This document shows positions 1 to 9,157 of a DNA stretch of 64,000 nucleotides, in pieces (within the stretch, counting starts at the first letter, position 1; every line of letters starts with the position of its first letter). Origin of the DNA: Microbacterium oleivorans (GTDB taxonomy: Bacteria; Actinomycetota; Actinomycetes; Actinomycetales; Microbacteriaceae); contig NZ_MAYO01000003.1 of the NCBI RefSeq assembly GCF_001691565.1, forward strand, positions 1,588,766-1,652,765, written 5' to 3'. The notes below the pieces were generated by a model. It made no database searches. It was not told the origin of the DNA and saw nothing but the letters and a program-made list of their open reading frames with translations. The position numbers and the translations under genes are program-made.

Positions 1-1570
1 CACGAACCACACCGTCCGCGTCGTACAGCCAGACAGCCGAATCGGTCACGGGTTCGCCCCGCGGTCCGACCGCGGCGACGGAGATGCTTCCGCTGTTCGC
101 CGCCGTCGCCACACTGAGCCGGTAGTCGACCGGCGTGACCTCTCCGGGCACAACGGTCACGGTCCGCGCTCCCGCGCTGGTCGATGCGCCGTCGTACCAG
201 CCGCCCAGGATGTCGCTGCTTCCGTCCGCGCCCAAGAAGTACTCGCCGGCGTCGAGGTCGTCGAACGTCACTGTCTCAGACAGGCCACGCTCACTGAGCT
301 GCCGCTTCGCGATGAGTTTCAGGTCGCCGTCGTAGAGCGACACGGTCCGGCCGACGATCATCTCGTCAGCGCTAACGGTCACGGACAGAGCACCCCGCGG
401 CGAGAGGGCGATGTCGAGGGGCGTCGTCTCGCCGAGCTGAACCCGCGCGGTCGTCGACAGACGTGAGTGGCCATTGCCCGACGACGTGATCCGGTACTCA
501 CCCGACCGCAGAGCGAGGATCCGATACCGGCCGTCACCGTCCGCCTGCGCCCATCCCGCTTCGACACCCGCGCTCGTGTATGCCGTGACGTAGGCTCCCG
601 CAACCGGTGCGCTCGTTCCTGCGGATACCACCCTGCCCTCCACGACGCCACCCCGAACGAGGTCGGCCGTGATCTCGGTCGTCTGCCGAGAACGGATCGT
701 GATGATCCCGGCATCAGCCCGCGTTTCGCCGGCGGGCCACCAGGTCTCGACGAAATCGTGCACGCCGCGCTCGGGGCTGATGCGCAGGTGATAGTCGCCT
801 GGCGGGAGGTCCTCGGCGTTGACGACGTTGCTGCCGGTAGGTGCGTGGATCTCCCGCTCCTCGCCCACGGGGATCAGATCGGCCCGTACCGAGGAGTATC
901 GCCCCGTGGTCACACGCAAGGTGCCCGTGGGCTCGGCGGAGACGGACCACGTCGTGAAACCTTCCGACACGGTGAGCGACGTGGTCGCGACGACGTAATC
1001 GCCGTCAGAGGGAGAGTCGACCCTGACGTCGTACTCTCCGGGCGGCAGCATCGAGAACCGGTAGCGGCCGTCACGGTTCGTGGTCTCCCATGTACGAAGA
1101 GGCCCGTCCAGCGAGACGCTCGCCCCCGCGACCGGCTGTCCCGTCAGCGCATCGGTCACGATTCCTGTGACCCCCGGGCCGACGGCTCCGAGCTGCCACG
1201 ACGTATCGATCGTGCGGCCCTCCGTGAGGGAGACGATCTGAGCCTCTCCCGCGGTCCCCACGCCCGGGTACCACCGGGCGCCGTACGCCTCGCGCGCCGG
1301 ATCGTGATGCGAGGACGCGGACACCCGATAATCGCCCGCGGGCAGAGTGCTGCCGAACCTCCCGTCGACGTCAGGGGACGTGTCCGACACGCGCCCGGTG
1401 TCGACGTTCTCGAACCGGACGGTCACGTTCCGGACCACGTCGCCGTCGACGTTGGTGAGCACCCCGGTGATACGCGTCGGTGCAACCTCGGCGGCCTGTG
1501 CGGGGAGACCGGTGAACACGAGCGCCACGACGGCGATCAGCGCGCCGACGAACCGAAACTGAAACCGCAT
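1..1570 (-). CDS. Secreted protein with carboxypeptidase-regulatory-like repeats (partial, C-terminus outside window)
   Basis: The frame is open from ATG at 1570 to the left edge, giving 523 complete codons and no stop. The start follows a GGGGGAC Shine-Dalgarno. Residues 1-28 form a signal peptide ending in LPAQAAE. At least three beta-sandwich repeats of the carboxypeptidase-regulatory type follow; each opens with a G-V/R-V motif, continues with PVAGA and ends with GRYR followed by GEY (for example VTGIVTDALTGQPVAGA). Such domains usually act as stalks or ligand-binding modules of exported proteins. No catalytic domain is visible in the part seen, so the function of the whole protein is unknown. 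It is probably cell-surface or secreted. Confidence 0.8.
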   Translation of the reverse strand, partial: MRFQFRFVGALIAVVALVFTGLPAQAAEVAPTRITGVLTNVDGDVVRNVTVRFENVDTGRVSDTSPDVDGRFGSTLPAGDYRVSASSHHDPAREAYGARWYPGVGTAGEAQIVSLTEGRTIDTSWQLGAVGPGVTGIVTDALTGQPVAGASVSLDGPLRTWETTNRDGRYRFSMLPPGEYDVRVDSPSDGDYVVATTSLTVSEGFTTWSVSAEPTGTLRVTTGRYSSVRADLIPVGEEREIHAPTGSNVVNAEDLPPGDYHLRISPERGVHDFVETWWPAGETRADAGIITIRSRQTTEITADLVRGGVVEGRVVSAGTSAPVAGAYVTAYTSAGVEAGWAQADGDGRYRILALRSGEYRITSSGNGHSRLSTTARVQLGETTPLDIALSPRGALSVTVSADEMIVGRTVSLYDGDLKLIAKRQLSERGLSETVTFDDLDAGEYFLGADGSSDILGGWYDGASTSAGARTVTVVPGEVTPVDYRLSVATAANSGSISVAAVGPRGEPVTDSAVWLYDADGVVR

Positions 1571-1672
1571 GCGTCCCCCAGGATGACGTGCCGAACCCCT
1601 CGACCGGCATCTGAATACTACGGGCGTGTCAAGGGTGTCCGCGGATGCCGTTTCCTCGACGACCGTGGAAGG

Positions 1673-3328
1673 ATGCCACGCCGCTCCACCCCTGCATCGT
1701 CCGCCCCCGATCGCGCCGAGGTGGAGCGCGTCGCCGCCGAGCGGTTCCGGCTGACGCACCTACGGCCTGCGCAGCTCGACGCGATCGAAGCGGCAGCCGG
1801 TGGGCGCGATGTGCTCGTCGTCTGGGCGACGGGATCGGGCAAGTCCGCCGTCTACCAGGTGACCGCCGCCCTGCGGCCGGGCGTCACCGTCGTGGTCTCT
1901 CCGCTGATCGCGCTGCAAGAGGACCAGCTCGCCGGTCTCGAGCACGCCCCCGATGCGCCGAAGGCCGTGGCCCTCAACTCCGGGCGGGGCGAGAAGGCCC
2001 GCGCCGAGGCGTGGCGCCGCCTGCGCGAGGGCGAGGCGACCTACGTGCTCCTCGCACCCGAGCAACTGGCCAACGACGAGGTCGTCGCCGAGCTCGCCAC
2101 CCTCGACATCGCGCTCCTCGCCGTCGACGAGGCGCACTGCATCGCCTCGTGGGGGCACGACTTCCGCCCCGATTACCTCGGTCTCGGCGAGGTCGCCGAG
2201 CGGCTTGGACGGCCGCCGATCCTCGCGCTGACCGCGACGGCATCCACCCCCGTCCGCGAGGAGATCGCGGCCCGCCTCGGACTCGACGACCCCTCGATCC
2301 ACATCGGCGACGTCGACCGGCCGTCGATCCGCCTCGGCGTCCGCCGCCACGGCGACGACCGGGAGAAGCGCGCCGCCGTCGTCGACGAGGTCGCTTCGCT
2401 TCCCGTGCCGGGGCTGCTGTATACATCGACCCGCCGCTCGGCGGAGCAGTACGCCGACGACCTGACCGAGCGCGGCAAGCGGGCGCGGGCGTACCACGCG
2501 GGGCTCCCGTCGAAGGAGCGCGCCGAGGTGCACCGGCAGTTCCTCTGCGACGAGCTCGACGTCGTCGTCGCGACGAGCGCGTTCGGCATGGGGATCGACA
2601 AGGAGAACGTGCGCTTCGTCATCCACGCCGACGTGCCCGAATCGATCGACGCCTACTTCCAGGAGCTCGGCCGCGCCGGCCGCGACGGCGAGGAGGCCCA
2701 CGGCACGCTGCACTACCGTGCCGAGGACCTCGCGCTGCGGCGCTACTTCGCGACGAAGAATCCGGATGCCGCCGAGCTCCGCCGCCTCATGCGGGCGATG
2801 TCGACGCGGGCACGCCTGAAGTCCGCTCTCGCGAAAGAGTCCGGACTCTCGCCGCGCCGCGTCACGGGACTGCTCACCCTGCTGATCGACACCGGATCGG
2901 CGCGCGCATCGAAGTCCGGGGTGTCGCTCCGGCGGAACCTCGACGAGCGCGCCGCGGTGAAGGCGGCGTTGGAACGGGTCGAGGAACGCGAGCGCATCGA
3001 GCGCTCCCGCATCGAGACGATGCGGGAGTACGCCGAGACGCGGCGCTGCCGCCGCCAGGTGCTGCTCGGCTACTTTGGACAGGACCTCGACGAGCCGTGC
3101 GGCAACTGCGACACGTGCGCCGCGGGGGCATCCGACGTCGTTCGCGACCCGGCATCCGTCTCGGACGCCGGATTCGCGATCGACGAGAAGGTCTCGCACC
3201 GCGAATGGGGCCCGGGCACGGTCGTCTCGATCGACGAGGACCGCATGCGGGTGTTCTTCGACAGCGAGGGCTACAAGGTGCTCTCGCTCGAGATCGTCGA
3301 ACGAGAGCACCTGCTCAAGGCCGGCTGA
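1673..3328 (+). CDS. recQ: RecQ-family ATP-dependent DNA helicase
   Basis: A 551-aa superfamily 2 3'-5' DNA helicase acting in recombination and fork repair. Walker A is ATGSGKSAVYQ, the DEAH box is AVDEAHCIASWGHDFRPDY, motif III is LTATAS and motif VI is QELGRAGRDG. A RecQ zinc-binding cysteine set (CRRQ, then CGNCDTC) follows. There is no HRDC domain. Instead the last ~60 residues, after the zinc site, look like the small Tudor-like C-terminal module of UvrD-type helicases (HREWGPGTVVSIDEDRMRV then a GYKVL strand). The ATG at 1673 lacks a well-spaced Shine-Dalgarno; a weak GACCGT hexamer 6 nt upstream would fit a leaderless start. Upstream in-frame codons do not resemble RecQ. Confidence 0.93.
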   Translation: MPRRSTPASSAPDRAEVERVAAERFRLTHLRPAQLDAIEAAAGGRDVLVVWATGSGKSAVYQVTAALRPGVTVVVSPLIALQEDQLAGLEHAPDAPKAVALNSGRGEKARAEAWRRLREGEATYVLLAPEQLANDEVVAELATLDIALLAVDEAHCIASWGHDFRPDYLGLGEVAERLGRPPILALTATASTPVREEIAARLGLDDPSIHIGDVDRPSIRLGVRRHGDDREKRAAVVDEVASLPVPGLLYTSTRRSAEQYADDLTERGKRARAYHAGLPSKERAEVHRQFLCDELDVVVATSAFGMGIDKENVRFVIHADVPESIDAYFQELGRAGRDGEEAHGTLHYRAEDLALRRYFATKNPDAAELRRLMRAMSTRARLKSALAKESGLSPRRVTGLLTLLIDTGSARASKSGVSLRRNLDERAAVKAALERVEERERIERSRIETMREYAETRRCRRQVLLGYFGQDLDEPCGNCDTCAAGASDVVRDPASVSDAGFAIDEKVSHREWGPGTVVSIDEDRMRVFFDSEGYKVLSLEIVEREHLLKAG

Positions 3329-3356
3329 CCTCGCCCTCGGATTCGAACGAGGCCGC

Positions 3357-3394
3357 CGGATTCGGACCGGGGAACGCTTCCCGGTCCGGATCCG
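3357..3394. terminator. Bidirectional terminator hairpin
   Basis: A 15-bp stem (3357-3371 with 3380-3394, one G-T wobble) and an 8-nt loop, lying between the convergent recQ and aldo/keto reductase genes. Confidence 0.7.
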
Positions 3395-3421
3395 CGGCAC
3401 ATCTCCGAATCCGAACGAACC

Positions 3422-4306
3422 TCAGACCTCGATGCCGACGGCGGCGGAACAGCGCGCGAGCTCGTCGTCGGAGAGCTCGAGGTTCCGCGCCTGGAACGAG
3501 TCGGTGATGGATGCCGCGCGGCTCGCCCCGGGGATGGGGATGACGGTCTCGCCGAGCGACAGCTCCCACGCGAGGACGACCTGCTGCGGGCTGACGCCGT
3601 GCGCCTGGCCGATCTCGGCGAATGCGCTGAACCGCTCGCCGATGGAGCCGGCGCCGCCGATGCCGCCGAGCGGGCTCCACGGCAGGAAGGCGATGCCGTT
3701 CTCGGCGCAGTAGGTCAGTTCGCCGTAGCTGCCGGGATGCCGCGGCGAGAACTCGTTCTGCACGCTCGTCAGATTCCCCTCGCCGAGGACCTCCTGCGCG
3801 ATCTGGATCTCCTCGACGCTGGCGTTCGAGATGCCGACCGTGCGGACGAGCCCCTCGTCCTGCAGGGTCTTGAGGTTCTGCATGACCTCGCCGTAGACCA
3901 TCCAGCGGTCGGGGCGGTGGTACTGGTACAGGTCGATGACGTCGACCTGCAGGTTCTTGAGCGACTTCTGGACGGCGCTGCGCAGGTATTCGAGTGAACC
4001 GTCGCGGCCGAAGTCCTTCTCAGCTGTCCGCGTGATGCCGCCCTTCGTGGCGACGACGATCGACGACCGGTCGCCGTCCCAGCCGGCGAGCGCGTCGGCG
4101 ACGATGCGCTCGTTGTGGCCCATCTCGTCCCAGCTGGGGGCGTAGATGTCGGCCGTGTCGATGAGCGTGACGCCCGCGTCCAGCGCCGCGCGCACCGTCG
4201 CCACGGCGTCGTCGTGCGAGGGCAGGCCGTTGCCGTTCATCGACACCGGCATCGCGCCGAGTCCGATGGCCGAGACGGTGAACGGTCCGAGAGTGCGCTG
4301 CGACAT
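3422..4306 (-). CDS. Aldo/keto reductase
   Basis: A 294-aa NAD(P)H-dependent oxidoreductase with the (beta/alpha)8 fold. The catalytic tetrad is visible as Asp and Tyr in LIDTADIYAP, Lys in VVATKGG and His in YQYHRPD. The C-terminal cofactor-binding segment reads PIPGASR. ATG at 4306 is preceded by GAAGGAG at normal spacing. The substrate is unknown; members act on aldehydes, ketones or sugars. It stands alone, convergent with recQ and upstream of nothing obviously related. Confidence 0.9.
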   Translation of the reverse strand: MSQRTLGPFTVSAIGLGAMPVSMNGNGLPSHDDAVATVRAALDAGVTLIDTADIYAPSWDEMGHNERIVADALAGWDGDRSSIVVATKGGITRTAEKDFGRDGSLEYLRSAVQKSLKNLQVDVIDLYQYHRPDRWMVYGEVMQNLKTLQDEGLVRTVGISNASVEEIQIAQEVLGEGNLTSVQNEFSPRHPGSYGELTYCAENGIAFLPWSPLGGIGGAGSIGERFSAFAEIGQAHGVSPQQVVLAWELSLGETVIPIPGASRAASITDSFQARNLELSDDELARCSAAVGIEV

Positions 4307-4410
4307 GGGTCTCCTTCGACGGGGTGGGGTGCGGCATCCACCCTGCCAGTCGGCACCGTCCGGCGCGACGACCCTTGACAGATCAGCGCGGGCAGATCAG
4401 CGCGGACGGA

Positions 4411-6120
4411 TCAGCGTGCGGTGAGCTGCTCCCGCACCTGCCGGCGGAGCACCTTGCCGATCTGCGAGCGCGGCAGGTCGTCGAGCTGCACGACCCTGCG
4501 GGGCACCTTGTAGGCCGCGAGGTGCGAGCGGGCGAAGTCCTTGAGAGCGGATGCCTCGAACGCCGTCCCCGGCTTCATCACGACGGCCGCGACCACGTCC
4601 TCGCCGCCCGCCGGCCGGGGCACGCCCACGACCGCGGCGGAGTCGACGTCGGGGTGCAGGGTCAGGACCTGCTCGACCTCGCTCGGGCTGACGTTGAAGC
4701 CGCCGGTGATGATGAGCTCCTTGACGCGGTCGACGACCGTGACGAAGCCGTCCTCCGACACCGTGACGATGTCGCCGGTGCGGAGCCACCCGCCGTCGAG
4801 CAGCACGGCGGCGGTGTCCTCGGGGCGGCGCCAGTACCCCTGGAACACCTGCGGCCCGCGGATGAGCAGCTCGCCCGCCTCGCCCGCGGGCCGGTCGACG
4901 GTCGGGTCGTTGGGGTCGACCACGCGGATGAAAGTGCTCGGGAACGGCACGCCGACCGTGCCCGGGCGCCGTGTCGGACCGATCGGGTTGCCGAGCGCGA
5001 CGGGCGACGTCTCGGTCATGCCGTAGCCCTCGACGAGCAGTCCGCCCGTGACCTCCTCCCACCGCGTCACGGTGGGGACCGGCAGGCTCATCGCCCCCGA
5101 GATCGCGAAGCGGATGCTGGACAGGTCGACGCCCTTGCGGGTGCTCGCCCGCGAGAGCGCGTCGTAGATCGGCGGGACGCCGGGCAGGAACGTCGGCGGC
5201 GACTTCTTCAATGCACCGACGACGAGGTCGACGTCGAACTTCGGGAACAGCACGATCCTCGCGCCGATCGACACGGCGAAGGTCAGACAGAGCGTCAGGC
5301 CGTAGGCGTGGAACATCGGGAGCACGGCGTAGAACGTCTCAGCGCCTTCCGTGAGCCCCGGCACCCACGCCCGCCCCTGCTCGGCGTTCGAGCGGAGGTT
5401 CCGGTGCGAGAGGACGGCGGCCTTCGGCATCCCGGTCGTTCCGCTCGTGAGCTGCAGGAGCGCGGTGTCGTCGAGGACGGGACGTGCGTACTTGCGCGGC
5501 AACCGGCGCGTGTTCGTGAACTGCGACCAGCGGATGACGCCGCGGGCGGTGGGCTTGGAGGTCATCGCCTCGCGCCGCTCGCGGAGCGCGGGCACGGGCA
5601 CGCGCAGCGCGGTGCGCATGGCCCACGGCAGCGCATCGGTCATGTCGACCGCGACGATCGCGGCGGGTGCCACGTCGCTCGGGAACTCGGCGACCATGTC
5701 GGCGACCTTGTCCCAGACGATCGCGACGACCGCCTCGTGCACCTCGAACTGGTGACGGAGCTCGCGCGCCGTGTACGTCGGGTTGTGCTCGACGACGATC
5801 GCGCCGATCCGCAGCGCCGCGTAGAACGCGACGATGTGCTGCGGACAGTTGGGCAGCACGAGGGCGACCCGGTCACCCGCGCTGACGCCGAGCTTGCGCA
5901 GCGCGTTGGCTGCGCGGGAGACCTGTTCGCCCAGCTCGGCGTAGGTCGTCTCCGCGCCGAAGAACTCCGTCGCCACTTTCGAGCCGTAGCGGGCGACCGA
6001 ATGGTCGAGCAGGTCGACGAGCGTCTCGTCGACCGGGTCGATGTCGGTCGGGACGCCGGGCGCGTAGGCCGCGAGCCAGGGGCGTTCCTGCAGATCGGAT
6101 GCCGGCGGTGTCGAAGTCAT
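4411..6120 (-). CDS. Long-chain acyl-CoA ligase (AMP-forming)
   Basis: A 569-aa ANL-superfamily enzyme that activates a carboxylic acid, probably a fatty acid, through an acyl-adenylate to its CoA thioester. The P-loop is TSGTTGMPKA, the A5 motif is YGMTETSPV, A7 is WLRTGD and the hinge/A8 region is KELIITGGFNVSPSEVE. A C-terminal catalytic Lys lies in RSQIGKVLRR. The start was set at 6120 because GAGGAGG sits 7 nt upstream; the frame remains open further upstream but without homology. A TetR gene lies 65 bp upstream in the same direction, so it may control this gene (inference). Confidence 0.93.
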   Translation of the reverse strand: MTSTPPASDLQERPWLAAYAPGVPTDIDPVDETLVDLLDHSVARYGSKVATEFFGAETTYAELGEQVSRAANALRKLGVSAGDRVALVLPNCPQHIVAFYAALRIGAIVVEHNPTYTARELRHQFEVHEAVVAIVWDKVADMVAEFPSDVAPAAIVAVDMTDALPWAMRTALRVPVPALRERREAMTSKPTARGVIRWSQFTNTRRLPRKYARPVLDDTALLQLTSGTTGMPKAAVLSHRNLRSNAEQGRAWVPGLTEGAETFYAVLPMFHAYGLTLCLTFAVSIGARIVLFPKFDVDLVVGALKKSPPTFLPGVPPIYDALSRASTRKGVDLSSIRFAISGAMSLPVPTVTRWEEVTGGLLVEGYGMTETSPVALGNPIGPTRRPGTVGVPFPSTFIRVVDPNDPTVDRPAGEAGELLIRGPQVFQGYWRRPEDTAAVLLDGGWLRTGDIVTVSEDGFVTVVDRVKELIITGGFNVSPSEVEQVLTLHPDVDSAAVVGVPRPAGGEDVVAAVVMKPGTAFEASALKDFARSHLAAYKVPRRVVQLDDLPRSQIGKVLRRQVREQLTAR

Positions 6121-6185
6121 CGTCGTGTCCTCCTCGGTGTCCCGCCAGCGTAGGGCGGTTTTTCGATGCATCTCCTGTGCGTCCG

Positions 6186-6800
6186 CTACGCGCGTTCGAG
6201 CCCGGCGAGCCCGGTGGAGAAGACCCGGATGACGTCGTCGACGTGGTCGTCGTCTCCCGTGGCGAGCCACCAGGCCGCGAGGCCTTCGGCCGCCGCGTGG
6301 ATCACTGCCACGAGGGTCGAGGTCGGGACGGTCAGCGCCGCGGCGCGGGACGCCGCCCAGGCGTCGACCAGCCGCTCGACCTCGCTCCGCACCGCGTCGG
6401 TCTCGGCGTGCGCCGCGTCGACGAGCGCATCGGACGAGCGGGCCATCGCGGTGAGCTCGGCGAGCCGCTCGTGCCGCACGCGGTCGCGCCGCAGTTCGCC
6501 GATGAAGGTGTGGAGTGCCGCGGCGACAGCCTCGACGAGCGGGGCCGGGGCCAGCGGCTCGGCCCAGAGCCTGCGCGTCAGGAGCTCCGATTCGCGCTGC
6601 AGCAGAGCGGTCACGAGGTCGGCCTTGGAGCCGAAGGCGTAGCTGACGACACGATGCGCCACGCCGGCGCACTGGGCCACGGTGCGCAGCGACAGGGCCG
6701 CCACCCCGTCGTGCACCATCACCTGCACCGCGGCATCGAGCAGCTGCCGACGTCGGTCGTCGACGTCGAGATAGGTCCGGCGAGGTGAGGGTTCGTTCAC
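6186..6800 (-). CDS. TetR-family transcriptional regulator
   Basis: A 204-aa regulator. The N-terminal helix-turn-helix (about residues 35-60) reads LRTVAQCAGVAHRVVSYAFG, followed by an alpha-helical ligand-binding domain typical of TetR dimers. The start is GTG at 6800. It lies just upstream of, and in line with, the acyl-CoA ligase gene and divergent from the GNAT gene; either is a plausible target. The ligand is unknown, though a lipid or acyl-CoA would fit the neighbour (inference). Confidence 0.88.
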   Translation of the reverse strand: MNEPSPRRTYLDVDDRRRQLLDAAVQVMVHDGVAALSLRTVAQCAGVAHRVVSYAFGSKADLVTALLQRESELLTRRLWAEPLAPAPLVEAVAAALHTFIGELRRDRVRHERLAELTAMARSSDALVDAAHAETDAVRSEVERLVDAWAASRAAALTVPTSTLVAVIHAAAEGLAAWWLATGDDDHVDDVIRVFSTGLAGLERA

Positions 6801-6874
6801 AGCGATCTCCGAGCGTGCAGCACGTGGGCCTGTCCATACTAGTTTTATCCACTCGGACCAATTCAGGAGGAATC

Positions 6875-7486
6875 ATGATCAGCGTGACCCCCGCCCGCGC
6901 CACCGACCTCGCCCCGGCCGCTGCGATCCTCGCCGAGGCCTTCTCGCAGGACCCGGTGATGTCGAGCGTCGTCCCGGGTTCGACGCGACGACGCGAGCGG
7001 CTCACCGACCTGTTCCACGCGCTTCTGGCCAGCGGCCCGTACGCCACGGGCACGGTCGACCTCGCCCGCGATGCCGACGGCACGATCTTGGGCGTCGCCG
7101 CATGGGAAGGACCTCACGCCGAGCGGGGAGCCTTCGGCCGTCAGGCGGCGGAGCTGCCCCGATTCGCCCGGGCCCTCGGCTGGCTCGGGATGCCGCGGGC
7201 CCTCGCCCTGCTCTCGCGCCTCGCCCGCCACCGGCCGCGCGCTCCGCACTGGTACCTCGCGGAGATCGGCGTGAGCTCCGCGGCGCGCGGCAGGGGCGTC
7301 GGCAAGGCTCTGCTGTCTGCGCAGCTCGAGACCCTCGACACGACGCGCCAGGTCGCGTACCTGGAGTCGTCCACGCCCGACAACCGGCGGCTCTACCGCC
7401 GCCTCGGATTCGAGGAGCTCAGCCCGATCGAGGGGCTGCCGGGAGCGCAGCCCGTCGCGATGCTGCGCCTGCCCGCCGCGCGATAA
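6875..7486 (+). CDS. GNAT-family N-acetyltransferase
   Basis: A 203-aa acetyl-CoA-dependent acyltransferase. The acetyl-CoA loop is RGRGVGKALLSAQLE, after the beta-4 strand WYLAEIGV, and the C-terminal strand contains YLESSTPDNRRLYRRLGFE, a classic GNAT ending. ATG at 6875 is chosen because AGGAGG lies 5 nt upstream. The substrate cannot be told. The stop codon TAA doubles as part of the promoter hexamer of the next gene. Confidence 0.9.
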   Translation: MISVTPARATDLAPAAAILAEAFSQDPVMSSVVPGSTRRRERLTDLFHALLASGPYATGTVDLARDADGTILGVAAWEGPHAERGAFGRQAAELPRFARALGWLGMPRALALLSRLARHRPRAPHWYLAEIGVSSAARGRGVGKALLSAQLETLDTTRQVAYLESSTPDNRRLYRRLGFEELSPIEGLPGAQPVAMLRLPAAR

Positions 7487-7495
7487 CGTGCTGGC
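7484..7495 (+). promoter_or_regulatory. Leaderless -10 element overlapping the upstream stop codon
   Basis: TAACGT at 7484-7489, then 6 nt, then ATG at 7496. The TAA is the stop codon of the GNAT gene. Confidence 0.55.
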
Positions 7496-8011
7496 ATGGA
7501 CCGATCCGGCGATGACAAGTGGCGTCCGCTCGTGGCCGCACTCGCGAACGACCGGGTCCGCGAGGCGTTCGCCCGGCTGACGCTCGGCGCCAGCGCTGAC
7601 GACGCTCTCGAGGGCCTGTCGCCGTCGCGTCGGCGCCACGTGGTCGACACGCTGCAGCGCGCCGGACTCGTCACGGACGACCTGCGGGCGGACGGCGGTG
7701 TGTTCGCCCGCGTCCTCGCGTCCGCTCCGGCGGCGCCGAGACCGACCGGTGTCGAGCGCCACCTCTCGCGAGAGGGGCGTCTCACCGGCTACCCGTCGAG
7801 CCCGACGGAGCGTCGTGAGCTGCTCAGGGTCCTCGCCCACCGGGTGCTGCGCCCGGGGGAGGTTCTCGACGAACGCGGGATCAACGAGCGACTCGCAGCA
7901 CTCACCGACGATGTGGCCGTGCTCCGCCGATATCTCGTCGACCACGAGCTCGTCGAACGCACCCGCTCCGGCACCGAGTACGCGCTGGTCGCCGACCCTT
8001 CTCAGTCGTAG
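7496..8011 (+). CDS. DUF2087-domain protein
   Basis: A 171-aa cytoplasmic protein. The C-terminal half (about residues 100-165) matches the DUF2087 pattern: ELLRVLAHRVLRPGEVLDE, then INERLAAL, then LRRYLVDHELVERTRSG. The N-terminal half looks like a small winged-helix module (DALEGLSPSRRRHVVDTL). In other actinobacteria DUF2087 is often linked to DNA-binding modules, so a regulatory role is possible but unproven. Its last 10 bases overlap the 3' end of the convergent S66 peptidase gene. Confidence 0.8.
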   Translation: MDRSGDDKWRPLVAALANDRVREAFARLTLGASADDALEGLSPSRRRHVVDTLQRAGLVTDDLRADGGVFARVLASAPAAPRPTGVERHLSREGRLTGYPSSPTERRELLRVLAHRVLRPGEVLDERGINERLAALTDDVAVLRRYLVDHELVERTRSGTEYALVADPSQS

Positions 8012-9048
8012 GAGGCGAGCACGCGCCGCTCGATGCCGTCGAGCCGCATCGTCCCGCCGTACGGCACGATCCACTGGGGGCGGGTGTGTCCGAAGGGCAC
8101 CCCGACGCAGACGACCGCGTCGGGGTTGTACCGCTGGACCAGCTCGGTGACCACCTCGCGCTGCGCGTCGCGTCGCGCGCGGCGGGTCTCGGCATCCGGC
8201 TCGTCGTCGAACGCGCTGACGGGCGGACGCGCGACCAGCACGCCGGCGGCGGCGCCGAGGATGCCGCGCTCCCCCAGCGCTCTGACCCACCGGGCGACGA
8301 GGCGAGGCGAGGGCAGTTCCTCGCTCGTCTCCAGCAGCAGGATGCCGCCGCGCAGGTCCTCGGGATCCGGCATCCGTCCCGCCACGCCGATCTCGTCGAG
8401 CACGTCGAGGCACCCGCCCCAGGTGCGCCCTTCGACGACGCGTTCGGCCCCGGACCACGTCCACGGTTCGGTCGCGCGGCGGTCGCCGTACGAGGTGAGT
8501 GCCCGCGGGTCGAGCCAGTCGACCCCGATGTCCTCGGACTCGCCCGGCTCCGTGAGTTCCACTTCACCGCCGTCGAAAAGAGCGGCGCGCAGGGACTGCA
8601 GATGGATGGCGTCGATTGCCGGCCCCGCGCCGATGTGCACCTGCGTCGACCCGCCGTAGAAGCCGGGGACGCCGGCCTGCCAGAGCGCATTCAGCAGGTG
8701 CGTGTTGTCGCTGTAGCCGACGAAGGGCTTCGGGTCGGCGAGCGCGTGGCCCACGTCGACGTGCGGAACGACGGTGATCTGGTCGTCGCCGCCGATGCTC
8801 GCGAACACCGCACGGACATCGGATGCCGCGAATGCCGCCTCGACGTCGGCCGCGCGGGCGCGCGGGTCGGCGCCCAGCATCCGCGTCGTCGGGTACTCCA
8901 CCGGTTCGAGCCCGAGGTCGTCCCGGATCCGACGAAGCGCCTGCTCGTGCACCGCGGGCGCGAAGCCGGGCGCGGCGAACGACGGCGACAGCACGGCGAC
9001 GCGGTCGCCACGACGGAGTTTCGGGAGGGTCCGGAACGGGCGAGGCAT
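8002..9048 (-). CDS. S66-family peptidase (LD-carboxypeptidase / MccF-like)
   Basis: A 348-aa serine peptidase of family S66. The predicted nucleophile is Ser113 in VGYSDNTHLL, at the nucleophile elbow of the N-terminal domain. The next segment, FYGGSTQVHIG, fits the MccF-like branch. LdcA enzymes trim murein tetrapeptides, while MccF cleaves microcin C-like adenylates and confers immunity; the sequence does not decide between these. No signal peptide is visible, so it is cytoplasmic. A weak CACGAT hexamer 6 nt before ATG 9048 suggests a leaderless start. Confidence 0.87.
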   Translation of the reverse strand: MPRPFRTLPKLRRGDRVAVLSPSFAAPGFAPAVHEQALRRIRDDLGLEPVEYPTTRMLGADPRARAADVEAAFAASDVRAVFASIGGDDQITVVPHVDVGHALADPKPFVGYSDNTHLLNALWQAGVPGFYGGSTQVHIGAGPAIDAIHLQSLRAALFDGGEVELTEPGESEDIGVDWLDPRALTSYGDRRATEPWTWSGAERVVEGRTWGGCLDVLDEIGVAGRMPDPEDLRGGILLLETSEELPSPRLVARWVRALGERGILGAAAGVLVARPPVSAFDDEPDAETRRARRDAQREVVTELVQRYNPDAVVCVGVPFGHTRPQWIVPYGGTMRLDGIERRVLASYD

Positions 9049-9157
9049 GCCCCCATCGTGGCATCTGGACGACCGTCACCCGGTGTTCACCGGCGATTCA
9101 CCGCGTCGCAGGAACGCCGACGGATCCTGGAACGGATCTGCACGAGAGGACCCCCCT

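Noticed and set aside
4324..6153. 609-codon plus-strand frame opposite the acyl-CoA ligase
   Set aside because: No homology, no ribosome-binding site, and it is fully covered by a clear enzyme gene on the other strand.
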